The translations under genes and the position numbers were made by a program. The notes beneath the pieces are model-generated. The model made no database searches. It worked only from the letters and a program-made list of their open reading frames with translations, and was not told the DNA's origin. From Cryptomeria japonica (lineage: Eukaryota > Streptophyta > Pinopsida > Cupressales > Cupressaceae): a stretch of DNA of 62,000 nucleotides. Shown piece by piece: positions 34,664 through 46,482 of the stretch. The stretch's first letter is position 1; each line of letters begins with the position of its first letter. The DNA is taken from the NCBI RefSeq assembly GCF_030272615.1, contig NC_081413.1, positions 553,065,136-553,127,135 of the forward strand, given 5' to 3'.

Positions 34664-36416
34664 GCCTTGGTTAGTTGGGGGTTAAATACCCTTCGTTATA
34701 ATGATCCAAAGGGACAGAGTATCTCAATGGGTAATTGCAAAATGTGAAGGACAAATATATGGTGCACTCAGAATAGATTCATGCCAAATATCTGACAAAT
34801 TGTCGAATGTGGCAATGTAATTGCTTATGATATTTTGAGAGTCAAAATATAAGCACGTAAATATTACAAGGGTATATTAGTGTCCATGATGATTGAAGCA
34901 ATTGGCAGGTGTGTAGTTTTAAAAAGAAATTTTTTAATTGCCAACTCAAATGAACTTTTACTTGGGGATGATTTCTTTCACCAAAATGGGTAAAATACAT
35001 TAAAGAGATGGGAAAGAATAAAATTGAAGATGCCATATGAGAACAATGAAAAATCATGTTAAACCATATGTGCAAAACATATTTTAAAAGAGTTTAATAT
35101 AGAGAAAATTAAAATATTTGATGAATGTGCAAACAAAGGGGTATTTTCAATTGCTAGTGGGTTCAATTTCTACCCAAGAAATCATTTTCACTGATAGAGG
35201 TAAATGTGTAGATGTGGCATTATTTTTAATTGCTTATGGAAATACTGTTTGCTTATGGAAATACTGTCACCTAGGAATGGTTTGTTTTAGCATTCAGAGG
35301 CAAAGTGTAACATTAAAATTGTTTTTCACCAAGGATGAATATGTTCATGGGGAGTACAAGCAAGAAAGAATGAGACAAATATTCAATTGCAAAGTTAAAG
35401 GTAGATGCAGGGCAAGAAGAGTGCATAAGTAGAATATTCTAGATGTTGCAAATCAAGCAAGAAGATAGTGCCAAGTGTCTCTTTTAAGATAATCTTTAGG
35501 GTTTTCTTATCTTCTCATTATATTGTAATTTCCAATCATTTAAAAGTATTTTGGATGTAATTTTGTTGGAGAGAAGTTCTTCTTTGTACATGTGTTGTAA
35601 CTTAGGGTTTATAATGAAGTTTTGATATGTAAGTGAGCATTAAATTAGTAAGTCCTTTACTAGAGTACATAATGGAATTCATGTTTAGTTAAGATGTTAT
35701 TGAATGCACATTCACCATGTCTTCAAAGAAAATTGATCGAGGGTCTTTTATTTCATCTATGTAATCTTTCTTGCAGTTTTTTGTTTTAATTTCTGCTTCA
35801 CTTCATGGAAAATATTAAATGGCTATGAACAAAACATTTGGATGGTGAGTAGTATGTAAAGGATTAAAGGATATGGTTGCAAGAAATCTTATAATAAGGG
35901 GTATTGTTGTAAGGAAATGATATTGATAACCCACTAGTTAAGATTTTGATTGCTAGAGTGATGCATTTACTAGTTATGAATTGACTCTATAGTCTTGAGA
36001 AGGCATTGGTCTAGAAAGCTTATGTCTAGATATCATTTTTAACCTTGAGATTAATTGACATATCATTTTAATTGTGTTTTATAAGTTATTGATATTTATT
36101 GTGTTCTCTATGCAAGCAATTAAGGATTAGCCAAGATCTAAACTGATATTGTGTTAATTTTCATTTTCTTTGGCATACTTTGCAAGAACATTATTTGTAT
36201 TACAATACCCTTTCTCATATCTAAGTGTATCCATTGGTATTGTCAAAAGTGTAGGGGATATGGACATATGGGTAATGGGTGGGTGCAAGAAGTTGGGTCC
36301 CAACTCCGTGGAAGTCTGCACGCAAAAAAGTTTGCTGCTAGAAACAAGCCCCCATTTTTTAAGAAATGAACACGCATTTAGCTTCAGGGCCGTGACCCAT
36401 AAAATAAAACGGGTGC
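34664..36416. other. Unrecognised sequence
   Basis: The plus-strand ORF at 35118-35432 (104 codons) has no domain I can name; it includes a direct repeat of 'ttgcttatggaaatactgt' (about 35232-35270). No LTR termini or RNA genes are seen. Confidence 0.4.
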
Positions 36417-36512
36417 ACATTTTGATCAGGCCTTGTTGCCGGGACCCATCTTTCATGCTTTCAGTAGTTGTTCTAGGTTTTAGCTTCTCCCTAAGTCTAG
36501 CTTAAGGGGGGG
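36417..36512 (+). mobile_element. Orphan 3' internal end of the short copia-type family
   Basis: From 'tgatcaggcc' through the 'cttaaggggggg' tract, this repeats 38792-38882 with only one or two differences, but stands upstream of the 5' LTR of the next element. It shows that another copy once lay to the left. Confidence 0.85.
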
Positions 36513-39251
36513 TGTTAGAGTATTCGGGTATTTACTTGATTAATTAAACATTCTTTGTTTAATTATTTAAGTTCCCTTTATCTCTATTACACTTAAGCTA
36601 ACTTTAGGTGCATATAATTAATTGTTTTAATTAATTATTATGTGCAAACCTAGGTTTTCCCTTTTTAGGGTTTCTTGACCTATTAAAGGTTGAGTTCTTT
36701 CTTTTCATTGTAAGAATCACATTACATATTTTTGTGAATATTGAGCTCTCTCTTTTTGAGCATATTCTCTGTGTTTTGTATGTTCTTCAGATTTTGCTTC
36801 ATTGCTTCTCCTTGTAACAGGTTATTCGGCTTGCAAAAGATCTTCAGGCTCCTGTGGTGTTGTATTTTCTCAACTCCTATATGGTATCAGAGCGTGGATC
36901 TGCAGCTGCCTGTTCTTGTTTTGAGATTTTTGGCTTTGGAAGTAGATCTGGGGTTTCAGGAATTTGTTTGTGTACCTAGGGTTTGAGATTTTTTTCTGAG
37001 CACTTTGGGCCTAAACGGACCTCACCATCGTGCTCAGAAGGCCCGAAAACCCCTATGGTCATATAAAATTTGACCTATTTTGGTTCCTGAGCCTCTGGGA
37101 GCAATTTTTTTCTCAGATCTAAGCCGTACGGCCCTGGCACGCAGATCGAGAAATTTTTTTTAAAAAAAATAAAAATTTGCCTTTTTACGGCATGCAGGCC
37201 GAAATTTTCTTTTGAAAAAAAAAAAAGGTGAAAAAAAAAAAAGGGGAGATTTGTTTCTTTTTAAGAAAAAAAAATTTTTGGGAAAGTTTTTTTTGGGGTT
37301 TGTGGGTACCGCAGGGTACCGGACTGACAGGCTTGTCAAACCTGTCAGTCCGGCCCCTGCGGCCCCCGCCGGCGGCCCCTCCGTCCTTTTCCAGACGCCA
37401 CCGCTGTTCCTCCGGTTCCTGCCGCCGACGATCTTCCTCCGCCGGCGAGTCTCCCGCCGCCAGCGAACTGCCCCCGCCGGCCACCGCATATCGCCGCTCC
37501 GGCTCCCCGCCGGCCAGGTCCGCCGTCTCCGCCTCCCTGCGCTGCCGCCGCCGGCCAGTCACAACCCGGCCGCCGCTCACCTTCCGGCCGCCGCCAACCA
37601 GCACTGCCGGCAGCCCGGCTCCGTCCGCTCCCCGGCCGCAGTTTTTTTCCGGCCGCCACCGGTGCGCCACCGGATCTCTGCTCCCTGGCCACCGGACCAC
37701 CAACAGGCCACCAGACCCCTTTTTTGGGCCTTTTAAGGGGGTGTTTGGTTTTTTGGCCCTATCTTGGGCATACGGAGTCGAATTTTGGTGAACGAATAGG
37801 CGTCGGAAAGATGGTTCTGAAGCCGACCTCATGGTGTTGGTAATTTCTTCCAATTTTGCTGTTTGACTATGTTTTTTTACAGTCAAATTGAGGTCTCTTT
37901 TTTGCACTCCGGGAGACGTAGAATGAGCATCCGACCTCTGTTTTTCGAAAACTTTATATTTTCGGAAAGCGTGTTCTGTGTACTTTCCAGAAATATGAGT
38001 TTTTTTTTCCAGATTCTGCTCCATGCATATTTTATTCAGTTTTTTTCTTTTAAGCACTCTGGTGGATATCGTGGTTGTTTCAGGTCCTGGGATCTCTTTT
38101 CTGAGTAGGGTGTCTCTGTTTTGATTCTCGTTTCTATTTCTAGTCTTCTTATCATTGTAGCTTGTAATTATGCAAACGCACTGAGATAAAGTGCCATCAT
38201 GCATTGTTTACTTGGAATCTTGCATATCTTGTGTCTTGTTGTACACGCACTGTTGATCAAGTGCCATGAGGGGGTTGATGTTTGCCTTTGTTTGCAATCT
38301 TCCTTTGTCAAGTGAGTGTTCCTTCCACGACATTCGCCTCATGATGATGTGTCTCAGCACCTTTGATGTTCTTGGTTCTTCGTCATGCAGTTGTTTTTGG
38401 CTGTCCTTTTCAGTGTTCCTGTCCCTCTCCCACTTCGGCATTATGGGGAGGTTTATCCTGTTAGTTCTAATGCTTCCATGGTTCGATTGATCAGCTCTTC
38501 AGGCTTTGGTTTCTCATGCCATCTGTATCTTCGATTTCAGTTATTTTGCCTTATTTGCCTCCTGATTCGAGTAGTGTCATTTGAGGGCACTCATGCAGAT
38601 TACAGTCTTCTCTACCTGGTCATGTTCTAGTTCAGTGGATGTTCTTCAGATCAGCAGTTATTCTTCGACAGAGTTTGCAGGGTCTTCATGCTTCAGTGAT
38701 ATTTTTTCCATCTCTTTTTGGAGTAGAGTTTTGTTCCCACGTGGTTTTCTCTATTTCTCCAGTTCATAGAGATTTCATTGTATTTGGGTACCTGATCAGG
38801 CCTTGTTGCCGGGACCCATCTTTCATGCTTTTAGTAGTTGTTCTAGGTTTTAGCTTCTCCCTAAGTCTAGCTTAAGGGGGGGTGTTAGAGTATTCGGGTA
38901 TTTACTTGATTAATTAAACATTCTTTGTTTAATTATTTAAGTTCCCTTTATCTCTATTACACTTAAGCTAACTTTAGGTGCATATAATTAATTGTTTTAA
39001 TTAATTATTATGTGCAAACCTAGGTTTTCCCTTTTTAGGGTTTCTTGACCTATTAAAGGTTGAGTTCTTTCTTTTCATTGTAAGAATCACATTACATATT
39101 TTTGTGAATATTGAGCTCTCTCTTTTTGAGCATATTCTCTGTGTTTTGTATGTTCTTCAGATTTTGCTTCATTGCTTCTCCTTGTAACAGGTTATTCGGC
39201 TTGCAAAAGATCTTCAGGCTCCTGTGGTGTTGTATTTTCTCAACTCCTATA
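36513..39251 (+). mobile_element. Non-autonomous copia-type element, copy A
   Basis: The element is LTR 36513-36881 (369 bp), PBS TGGTATCAGAGC (36882-36893), about 2.0 kb internal, PPT (about 38871-38882), LTR 38883-39251 (369 bp). The two LTRs look identical by eye, implying a recent insertion or gene conversion. The internal region has no gag or pol. It consists of a leader, a GC-rich core at about 37300-37740, and a T-rich 3' part. ORFs up to 339 codons on either strand of the core are low-complexity Pro/Ala/Arg reading frames. It would need proteins from an autonomous copia partner. Confidence 0.85.
37300..37740. other. GC-rich core of copy A
   Basis: This is a strikingly GC-rich island (CCGCCG, GCCGGC blocks) inside AT-rich sequence. 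The flanking internal sequence is conserved in copy B, but the core is only loosely similar (see 41870-42310). It could be captured host sequence or a structured packaging RNA. No protein can be supported. Confidence 0.6.
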
Positions 39252-39835
39252 ATATATTTCAAAGATTGGGTTGATTTAGACCCACACTTATTTGTGCCTT
39301 TTGAGGCAACATTAATGTGTTTGTGTGCTTGCTATGTTTTCTTATCAAAGAAAATCAAAAACCAATTAAAAAACAAGTATTCATCCAACACAAAATTTTC
39401 AACACCAACATTTGGCAAAAATCAAAAACAAAGTATCACACTATATGACCATCCTTCATATTTTGAGAAGGAAGAACCTTCATCAACATATCAATTTGAA
39501 GAAAAGACCATTGAGCTCAAAGGCTTTCATCAAAAGAAGGAAATTTTTCTATCTCAATAGACAAATCTTTGTCTCACATAGAGCCTTCTTATGTCACATG
39601 CGTCTATATCTTCAAGGAAAATCCAATGAGTTTTATCAAGAATCTTTGAACAGCAGAGCTTTTACTCAATATAGAGCTTTGAGTTATCATAAAAACAAGG
39701 GAGGCAAAATCAACCCTACCTTCTTTCCAGATATTTGCATCACATATAACATAGCTAGGAAAGAACAACCAACCCCTGAAAGAGAAGAGGAAGAATTTGT
39801 CCCATTTGTAACACAGAGTTTTTATTGAAGTTTAA
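39252..39835 (+). other. Unrecognised ORF region
   Basis: Two overlapping plus-strand frames, one open to 39560 and one at 39412-39828 (138 codons), encode Lys-rich protein such as 'KKIKNQLKNKYS' and 'REEEEFVPFVTQSFY'. I see no known domain. It may be a retroelement coding relic, since it precedes the leader of a gypsy element. Confidence 0.3.
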
Positions 39836-40286
39836 ACATTCCATCCATTCTCACATTCATACATCATCAATCCATTTCAAAATATCAAAACATAAAAAGG
39901 TCTTGTCCTAAGTTCTTTTTAGTAATTGCTTGAATCAAAAACAACACATCACTTTTTAGAGTGTCTCTACATCTAGAATAAACTCATCCTAAGAGGCATT
40001 TCTATGCAGTTTAAGACTAGTCTATGAGTGCATCCTCTCATTACTAGATAGCTTGGTCTGTAACACATCTCAGACCTCTCTATACCTTATCATATCAAAT
40101 ACTGTCAACAAACACAACAAGCAATTCTTATAAGGACTTTGGTAACATCAAACCTTTAAGTGCTAGAGATCCATATGCAAGACACTTCACCAAGCATTTA
40201 TCTCTCATTTAATCATCAACTCATAATCATTTTCATCAAACTTCAACAACTTTCAAACAAAATGGCTCAAACCAGATCAAGGATTA
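39836..40286 (+). pseudogene. Gypsy leader and first codons of gag (element E), split by copy B
   Basis: From 'gtaacacatctcagacctct' (about 40073) to 'atggctcaaaccagatcaagg' this matches 43497-43724 of the Tat-type element almost base for base, including the gag ATG at 40262. The gag reading is interrupted after seven codons by copy B and resumes at 43098. Confidence 0.75.
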
Positions 40287-43097
40287 TATAGGAGTTGAGA
40301 AAATACAACACCACAGGAGCCCAAATAATCTCTGCAAACTGAAAAACCTATTACAAGGAGAAGTAAGGAAGCAAATTACAAAAGGAACAAAACACAGGGA
40401 AAAAATGCTCTAAAAGATGAAAGCTCAAAAATCTCCAAAATGTATTGTCAAAATAATCCTTCTTCATACAATGAAAAGAAAGAACTCAACCTTTAATAGG
40501 TCAAGAAACCCTAAAAGGGAAAACCTAGGTTTGCACATAATAATTAATTAAAATAATTAATTATATGCACCTAAAGTTAGATTAAGTGTAAAAGAGATAA
40601 AGGGAACTTAAATAATTAAACAAATAATGTTTAATTAATCAAGTAAATACCTGAATACTCTAACACCCCCCCTTAAGCTAGACTTAAGGAGAAGCTAAAA
40701 CCTAGAACAGCTACTGAAAGCAATAAAGATGGGTCCCGGCAACAAGGCCAGATCAGGTACCCAAATACAATAAAATCTCTATGAACTGGAGAAATAGAGA
40801 AAACCACGTGGGAACAAAACTCTACTCCAAAAAGAGATGGAAAAGAACACCACTGAAGCATGAAGAAACTGCAAACTCTGTCGAAGAATAACTGCTGATC
40901 TGAAGAACCTCCACTAAAATAGAACATGACCAGGTAGAGAAAACTATAATCTGCATGAGTGCCCTCAAATGACACTACTCAAATCAGATGGCAAACAAAG
41001 CAAACAGTGAACTCGAAGATACAAATGGCAAAAGAAACCAAAGCCTGAAGAGCTAATCAATCAAACCATGGAAGCATTAGAGCCAACAAGATAAACCTCC
41101 CCATAATGTGGAAGAGGGAGAGGGACAGGAACACTAAAAAGAATAGTCAAGAAGAATTGCATGATGAAGAACTAGGAACATCAAAGGTGTTGAGAAAAGT
41201 ACATGGTGTCGTGGAAGGGACACTCACTTGACACACATCATGAGGTGAATGTCGTGGAAGGAACACTCACATGACAAAGGTAGATGGCAAACAAAAGGCA
41301 AACACCAACCCCCCATGGTACTTTATAAGTAGTGCATATACAATAAGGCACAAGATGTGCAAGATCCCAAGTAAATAATGCATGATGGCACTTTATCTCA
41401 GTGCGTTTGCATAATTACAATGCTACAATGATAAGAAGACTAGAAATAGAAATGAGAACCAAAATAGAGACATCCTACCCAGAGAAAAGAACCCAGGACT
41501 TGAAACAACCACGATATCCACCAGAGTGCTGAAAAGAAAAAAAATGAATAAAATATGCATGGAGCAGAATCTGGAAATAAAACCCATATATCTAGAAATT
41601 ACACAGCACAAGCTTTCCAAAAATATAAAGTTTTTGAAAAACGGAGTTCAGATGCTCATTCTACGTCTCTTGGAGTGCAAAAAAGAGACCTCACTTTGAC
41701 TAGAAAAAAATAGTCAAACAGAAAAATTGGAAAAAATTACCAACATCATGAGGTCCGGCTCGGAACCTGCTTTCCGACGCGTATTTGTTTTTGAAAAAAT
41801 GACTCTATATGTCCAAGATAGAGCCAAAAAACCAAACCCCCCCTGAAAAAGCCAAAAAAGGGAGTTCGGTGGCTTGTTTGGGCGGAGGAGGCCAGGGAGC
41901 GGCGGTCCGATGGTGCTCCAGTGGAGCCCGGGTGAAGCTCCGGTGGCACGAGGGAGGCCAGCAGCTGAACCCAGTGGTCGAGCGGTGCAGGGAGGTTGTG
42001 GGCGGCGTAGTGGTTGGGCATGGGCGGCGGTCGGGCGGCTGAGCAGCGAGGCTAAGCGCGGGGGCCAACTGAGCGGAGCGGGGCCGGGCTGGTAGGCATT
42101 AGTCGTGATACAGAGAGGTGGTCGGCAGCGCGGGGAGGGTCGGGTGGCAAGAGTTGCACGGTGGGGGCCGCAGGGCCGGTGGGGGAGCCGGAGGGGATAG
42201 CCGGCAGGGCTGCCGAAGGCCGACGGGGGCCTGGGGAGGTGCGGGGCCTGAGCCTCCAAGTCTGCGTCTATGGGCCGTACTGACAATGGTAGGGGCAGGG
42301 GCCCCATGGTACCCTGCATACCATGTGCCCCCCCACCCCCCACCCCCCCCCGAAAATTTGCAAAAAACAAAATATATTTTTTTGTGAAAAAAAAACCTAT
42401 CGCCTCTAGATTTTTCTGATTTTTTTTGCAAATTTTTTTTTTTTAAATTTCTCGATCTGCGTGTCAAGGTCGTACAGCCTGGATCTGAGAAACAAATTCA
42501 CCCAGAGGCTCAGGAACCAAAATGGGTCAAATTTTATATGACCATAGGGGTTTTTGAGCCTTCTGAGCACGATGGTGAGGTTCGTTAAGGCCCAAAGTGC
42601 TCATAAAAAAAGGTCAAACCCTAGGTACATAAAAAATTCTTGAAACCCTAGATCTGCTTCCAAAGCAAAAATTCTCAAAACAAGAACAGGTAGCTGCAGA
42701 TCTGAAGCTCTGATACCATATAGGAGTTGAGAAAATACAACACCACAGGAGCCCAAATAATCTCTGCAAGCTGAAAAACCTGTTACAAGGAGAAGCAAGG
42801 AAGCAAATCACAGAAGGAACAAAACATAGGAAAAATATGCTCCAAAAGATGAGAGCTCAAAAATATCCAAAATATATTGTCAAAATAATCCTTCTTCATA
42901 CAATGAAAAGAAAGAACTCAATCTTTAATAGGTCAAGAAACCCTAAAAGGGAAAACCTAGGTTTGCACATAATAATTAATTAAAATAATTAATTATATGC
43001 ACCTAAAGTTAGCTTAAGTGTAAAAGAGATAAAGGGAACTTAAATAATTAAACAAATAATGTTTAATTAATCAAGTAAATACCCGAATACTCTAACA
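40287..43097 (-). mobile_element. Non-autonomous copia-type element, copy B, nested in gypsy gag
   Basis: LTRs at 40287-40665 and 42719-43097 (379 bp each) flank a 2.05-kb internal region. The PBS reads TGGTATCAGAGC on the minus strand (about 42707-42718) and the PPT lies at about 40666-40680. Flanks 'gatta' (40282-40286) and 'gacta' (43098-43102) are a target duplication with one change; the empty site 'aaggactagacaac' is preserved at 43720-43733. LTRs differ slightly from each other and from copy A. No gag-pol is present; the GC-rich core lies at about 41870-42310. Confidence 0.9.
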
Positions 43098-43493
43098 GAC
43101 TAGACAACAAGAAATCGAAGAGGAACAAGAGAGGAGGAGCTACAAGCATGGTGGAAGGCATTTGGAGATGTCTTGTTGCATTTGTTTTCTTTGTTAAATT
43201 CTCTATTTTGCTTATAGTGTCTCTCTTGATATGCCTGTTTATAATAATATTTAGTTGTTAACACTAACATTTGTTTCTTGTTTTCTTGTGTGTTGCCATC
43301 AAACAGATTTTTTAATCCTTTTTGCAGAGCATCATTTGGTGAACCTGAGCAGAAGCTATAATCATCGAGTTAGACCTCGTACATTTGAGGTAGGTGATCT
43401 TGTTCTCAAAGAGAATCCTCATAACCTCATACATTTGAGGTACATTTGAGGTAGGTGATCTTGTTCTAAGAGAATCCTTTTTGCAGAGCATCA
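43098..43493 (+). mobile_element. Chimeric 5' end of the Tat-type gypsy element
   Basis: In order: gag codons (43098-43123); the last about 211 bp of the element's LTR (43124-43334, matching 56001-56211); a fragment of the integrase C-terminus (43346-about 43436, matching about 52340-52430); a short repeat of part of it; and a second copy of the last about 20 bases of the LTR (to 43493). The gag leader follows. Such joins at short shared motifs (aacaagagagg, gagaatcct, tttggt) suggest template switching during reverse transcription or repeated illegitimate recombination. Confidence 0.75.
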
Positions 43494-43702
43494 TTTGGTA
43501 ACACATCTCAGACCTCTTTATACCTTATCATATCAAACATTGTCAACAAACACAACAAGCAATTCTTAGAAGGACTTTGGTAACATCAAACCTTTAAGTG
43601 CTAGAGATCCATATGCAAGACACTTCACCAAACATTTATCTCTCATTTCATTATCAACTCATAATCATTTTCATCAAACTTCAACAACAACTTTCAAACA
43701 AA

Positions 43703-45286
43703 ATGGCTCAAACCAAATCAAGGACTAGACAACAAGAAATCAAATAGGAAGAAGAGGAAAATCTCAATGAGTTCCAAGAAGCCCTTGGAGGAAATGCAAA
43801 TGATGAAAATCCTAGTACTCCCACTCCTGAAGAAATCAAAAGGGCACAACACAACCCCCTCTTCAATCGACTTTTTGATGAAATCCTTAGGAACAATGTT
43901 GATGCTCACCTTTTAAGACTTGCCCAAGAGGGAGCCAAACTACCCTCTGATTTTGATACTGCACAATTACAGCAAGCATCATAACACCAGAGTCGTAATG
44001 AGGGCGAAAGAGATCGAGATAACTTCAAATATGACCTTCATCAAGGAAATCCCCCACCTCCTCCTCCTCCTAATGACATTGACATGTTGAGGCAACAAGT
44101 CGAGAATCTAGCCCAACAACTTCATAGTGGAGTGAAAACAACCTAGTTTTCACTTAATGCTATTTGTCCCTATCCCTTTGATAGGAATATACATATGCCA
44201 CCTTTTCCACAAGGGTTTGAAACACCTAAATTTGAAAAGTATCAAGGAAAAGGAGACCCTTGAGATCATGTCAGGGAATTTCACTCTGCTTTCCTAGAAG
44301 TGGCATATGAAGACACATATCTAATGTGCCTCTTTCCTCTAAGTTTGGGAGGGACAACCACGCAATGGTTTTCTCAACTAATAGGCGGGATTAGGACGTT
44401 CGAAGAATTGGTCCAGAAATTCATTGCACATTATTTCCATAACATAGAGCGCAATGTCACCATGGCAGATCTGTGTAACACCAAGAAAAAACCAGGGGAG
44501 CTATTTTCAGCTTTCTTGCAATGATGGCGACAAATATCTAGCAGACGTTCTCTTCAGCTACCTGAACGAGAGCTAGTGGAAATATTTATTTCCAACTTGA
44601 ACAAAGAAATGGAATTCCATCTAGACATGAAAGGCACAGAGTCCTTTAATGACATGATCACACAGGGTTTAAAATGTGAACAGGCCCTCATCAAAAAGGG
44701 GCTTATCAAAATATACAATGAACCAAAAGATGCCCCTCGCAAGTGCTTCAACAGTGATAAACCTAACTTCTGGATTAAAAACAAAAATATCGTCAATGAC
44801 GGGGTTGTAGATGCAAGGACTATCAAGAGTGCACAACCCGTGGTCCGATTTGCGGGGCAAAACCCCCCTCCTAAGAACAACATGGTTGCTCCCCCACCAA
44901 ATCAAGGGCGCAATGCACCGCAAGAGGAACCAAGGCAAAGACAACAAAATTATAAACCAAAACGTACATACACTCCCTTAGGGGAACCTATTGAAATAGT
45001 GTTACGTCAATTGGTCTCTTCAAATCTGGTGACCTTACCAAAAACATCTAATTACAAGCCTCGGGTCAAACCTCCATGGTGGAGGGATAATGAACATTGC
45101 AAATTCCATCAAGGGAAAGGGCATAAAACAAGTAATTGTCGTAGATTGAAAGATCTTGTTCGGGATCTTATTGACCGAGGAGAGATTGAAATTGAAGGAC
45201 ACGACCCAAAAACCACAAATAATGATCATCTTATGTTTAAGAATCTGCTTCCATCACAAGATCAAAGGGGTCCTTCCACTTCATGA
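43703..45286 (+). pseudogene. Gag of Tat-type Ty3/gypsy element
   Basis: One frame of 528 codons runs from the ATG after the leader. It contains an N-terminal acidic segment, a Pro run, 'SLGGTTTQWFSQLIGGIRTF' with 'FEELVQKFIAHYF' (retrotransposon Gag core), and 'HCKFHQGKGHKTSNCRRLKD', the plant gypsy variant of the zinc-binding motif. In-frame stops occur at 43745 and later (before HQSR, FSLN, DHVR, WRQI), but I find no indel until near 45340. Each stop is explainable by a single C-to-T or G-to-A change. Confidence 0.85.
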
Positions 45287-45339
45287 TGAAACACAGATAC
45301 GGCTGATTATATGCGAGCCACCTATAATCACTGTGAATC

Positions 45340-46482
45340 ACCTATATGATGCCAATGAAAAAATTGCAACCATTAGCATCAAAGATCCAAAACATACCTG
45401 CAATGTTGTTACACGATGTAGCAAGATCACCATTAAAGCAACTCCATAAGGCACACCCTCCATCCCAAAGCAATATAATCTTGTGGAACAATTAGATAAA
45501 ACATCTGCACTTATATCCATCTTAGAGCTTTTGAGCCTATCCCCGTCTCATAAAACAATCTTGGATCAAGCTCTCCAAGAGGCGTCAGTCCCTGCCAATC
45601 TAAACACAGATCAATTTCAAGCTATGGTTGGTAGTCTGAGGTCATCACCATGTCTCACTTTCTCTGAAAGTGACAATACATCCTTCCAGCAACCTCATAA
45701 TGCCTCACTCCATATTGAATGATTTATCAACCAACATAGGATCAAGTGAGTCTTAATTGATAATGGAGTAGGCCTAAATATCTATACATTACAATTGGTC
45801 ACAGCATTGGGATATGCATTTGAATCAGTGGATCCCCACAAAAAGATAACTATAAAAGCCTATGATGATGCAGAATGTTCTTCAAAAGGAGCAGTTGTGT
45901 TACCAATCTGAGTGGGCCCAGTGGTGAAACACATCATATGTCAAGTTCTGGACCTTCCTCTATCGTATAATTTATTGCTAGGAAGACCTTGGATACATGC
46001 CATGCAAGCCATTCCCTCCACCTATCACCAGTGTATCAAGTTCCCTCATAATGGTGTAGAAATTACAATCCTGGGTGATGCAACTCCATTTGCATATTGT
46101 AACAATATCAGTCATCAGCCAGAGATTACTGTTCCCAACAACAGAGAAGCTATCCCATCCACATAATATGTAAGTATAGCCTCTCTTTCTAGTTCAAACA
46201 CCACTATACCCAAGAAAGAGAAGCTAAAGATGAAAATGACAGAGGAAGGTCCTAGGGAGTACAATCTAAGTCAACTCTTTTATGTTGGGCAACTACCCAC
46301 TTCCCCTGGAACTCATGGTAAGCCTCAAAAGTTACTTCAAGCACCACTGGTCAAGCTAGCATGCACTTTGACACCTTTTATCCTTGGAAAGAGTCAGGAA
46401 GAGGAGACCAGAGATGAGGACTTAGCAGAATGGATCTGTAGACACCTAAAAATGGTCAACGCTTGCAGAATCATACTTTAAG
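45340..46482 (+). pseudogene. Protease region of the Tat-type element
   Basis: The frame is +1 relative to gag. After several stops it reads 'VLIDNGVGLNIYTLQLVTAL' (aspartic-protease active site, DNG) and '[20 protein letters not shown]', the same order as the relic at 18396-19190. The ORFs 45483-45722, 45912-46166 and 46230-46481 share this frame. It stops at the family-G LTR insertion. Confidence 0.8.

Noticed and set aside
35118-35432. 104-codon plus-strand ORF
   Set aside because: No recognisable domain, an internal direct repeat, and AT-rich context; not supportable as a gene.
37185-38204. 339-codon minus-strand ORF (and 174-187-codon plus-strand ORFs) in copy A
   Set aside because: They lie in the GC-rich core, overlap on both strands and in several frames, consist of Arg/Gly/Pro/Ala low-complexity sequence, and are not conserved as frames in copy B. 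GC-rich DNA simply has few stops.
41714-42467. 218-codon and 122-codon minus-strand ORFs in copy B
   Set aside because: Same explanation: low-complexity Pro/Ala-rich reading of the GC-rich core, with shadows in the other strand.
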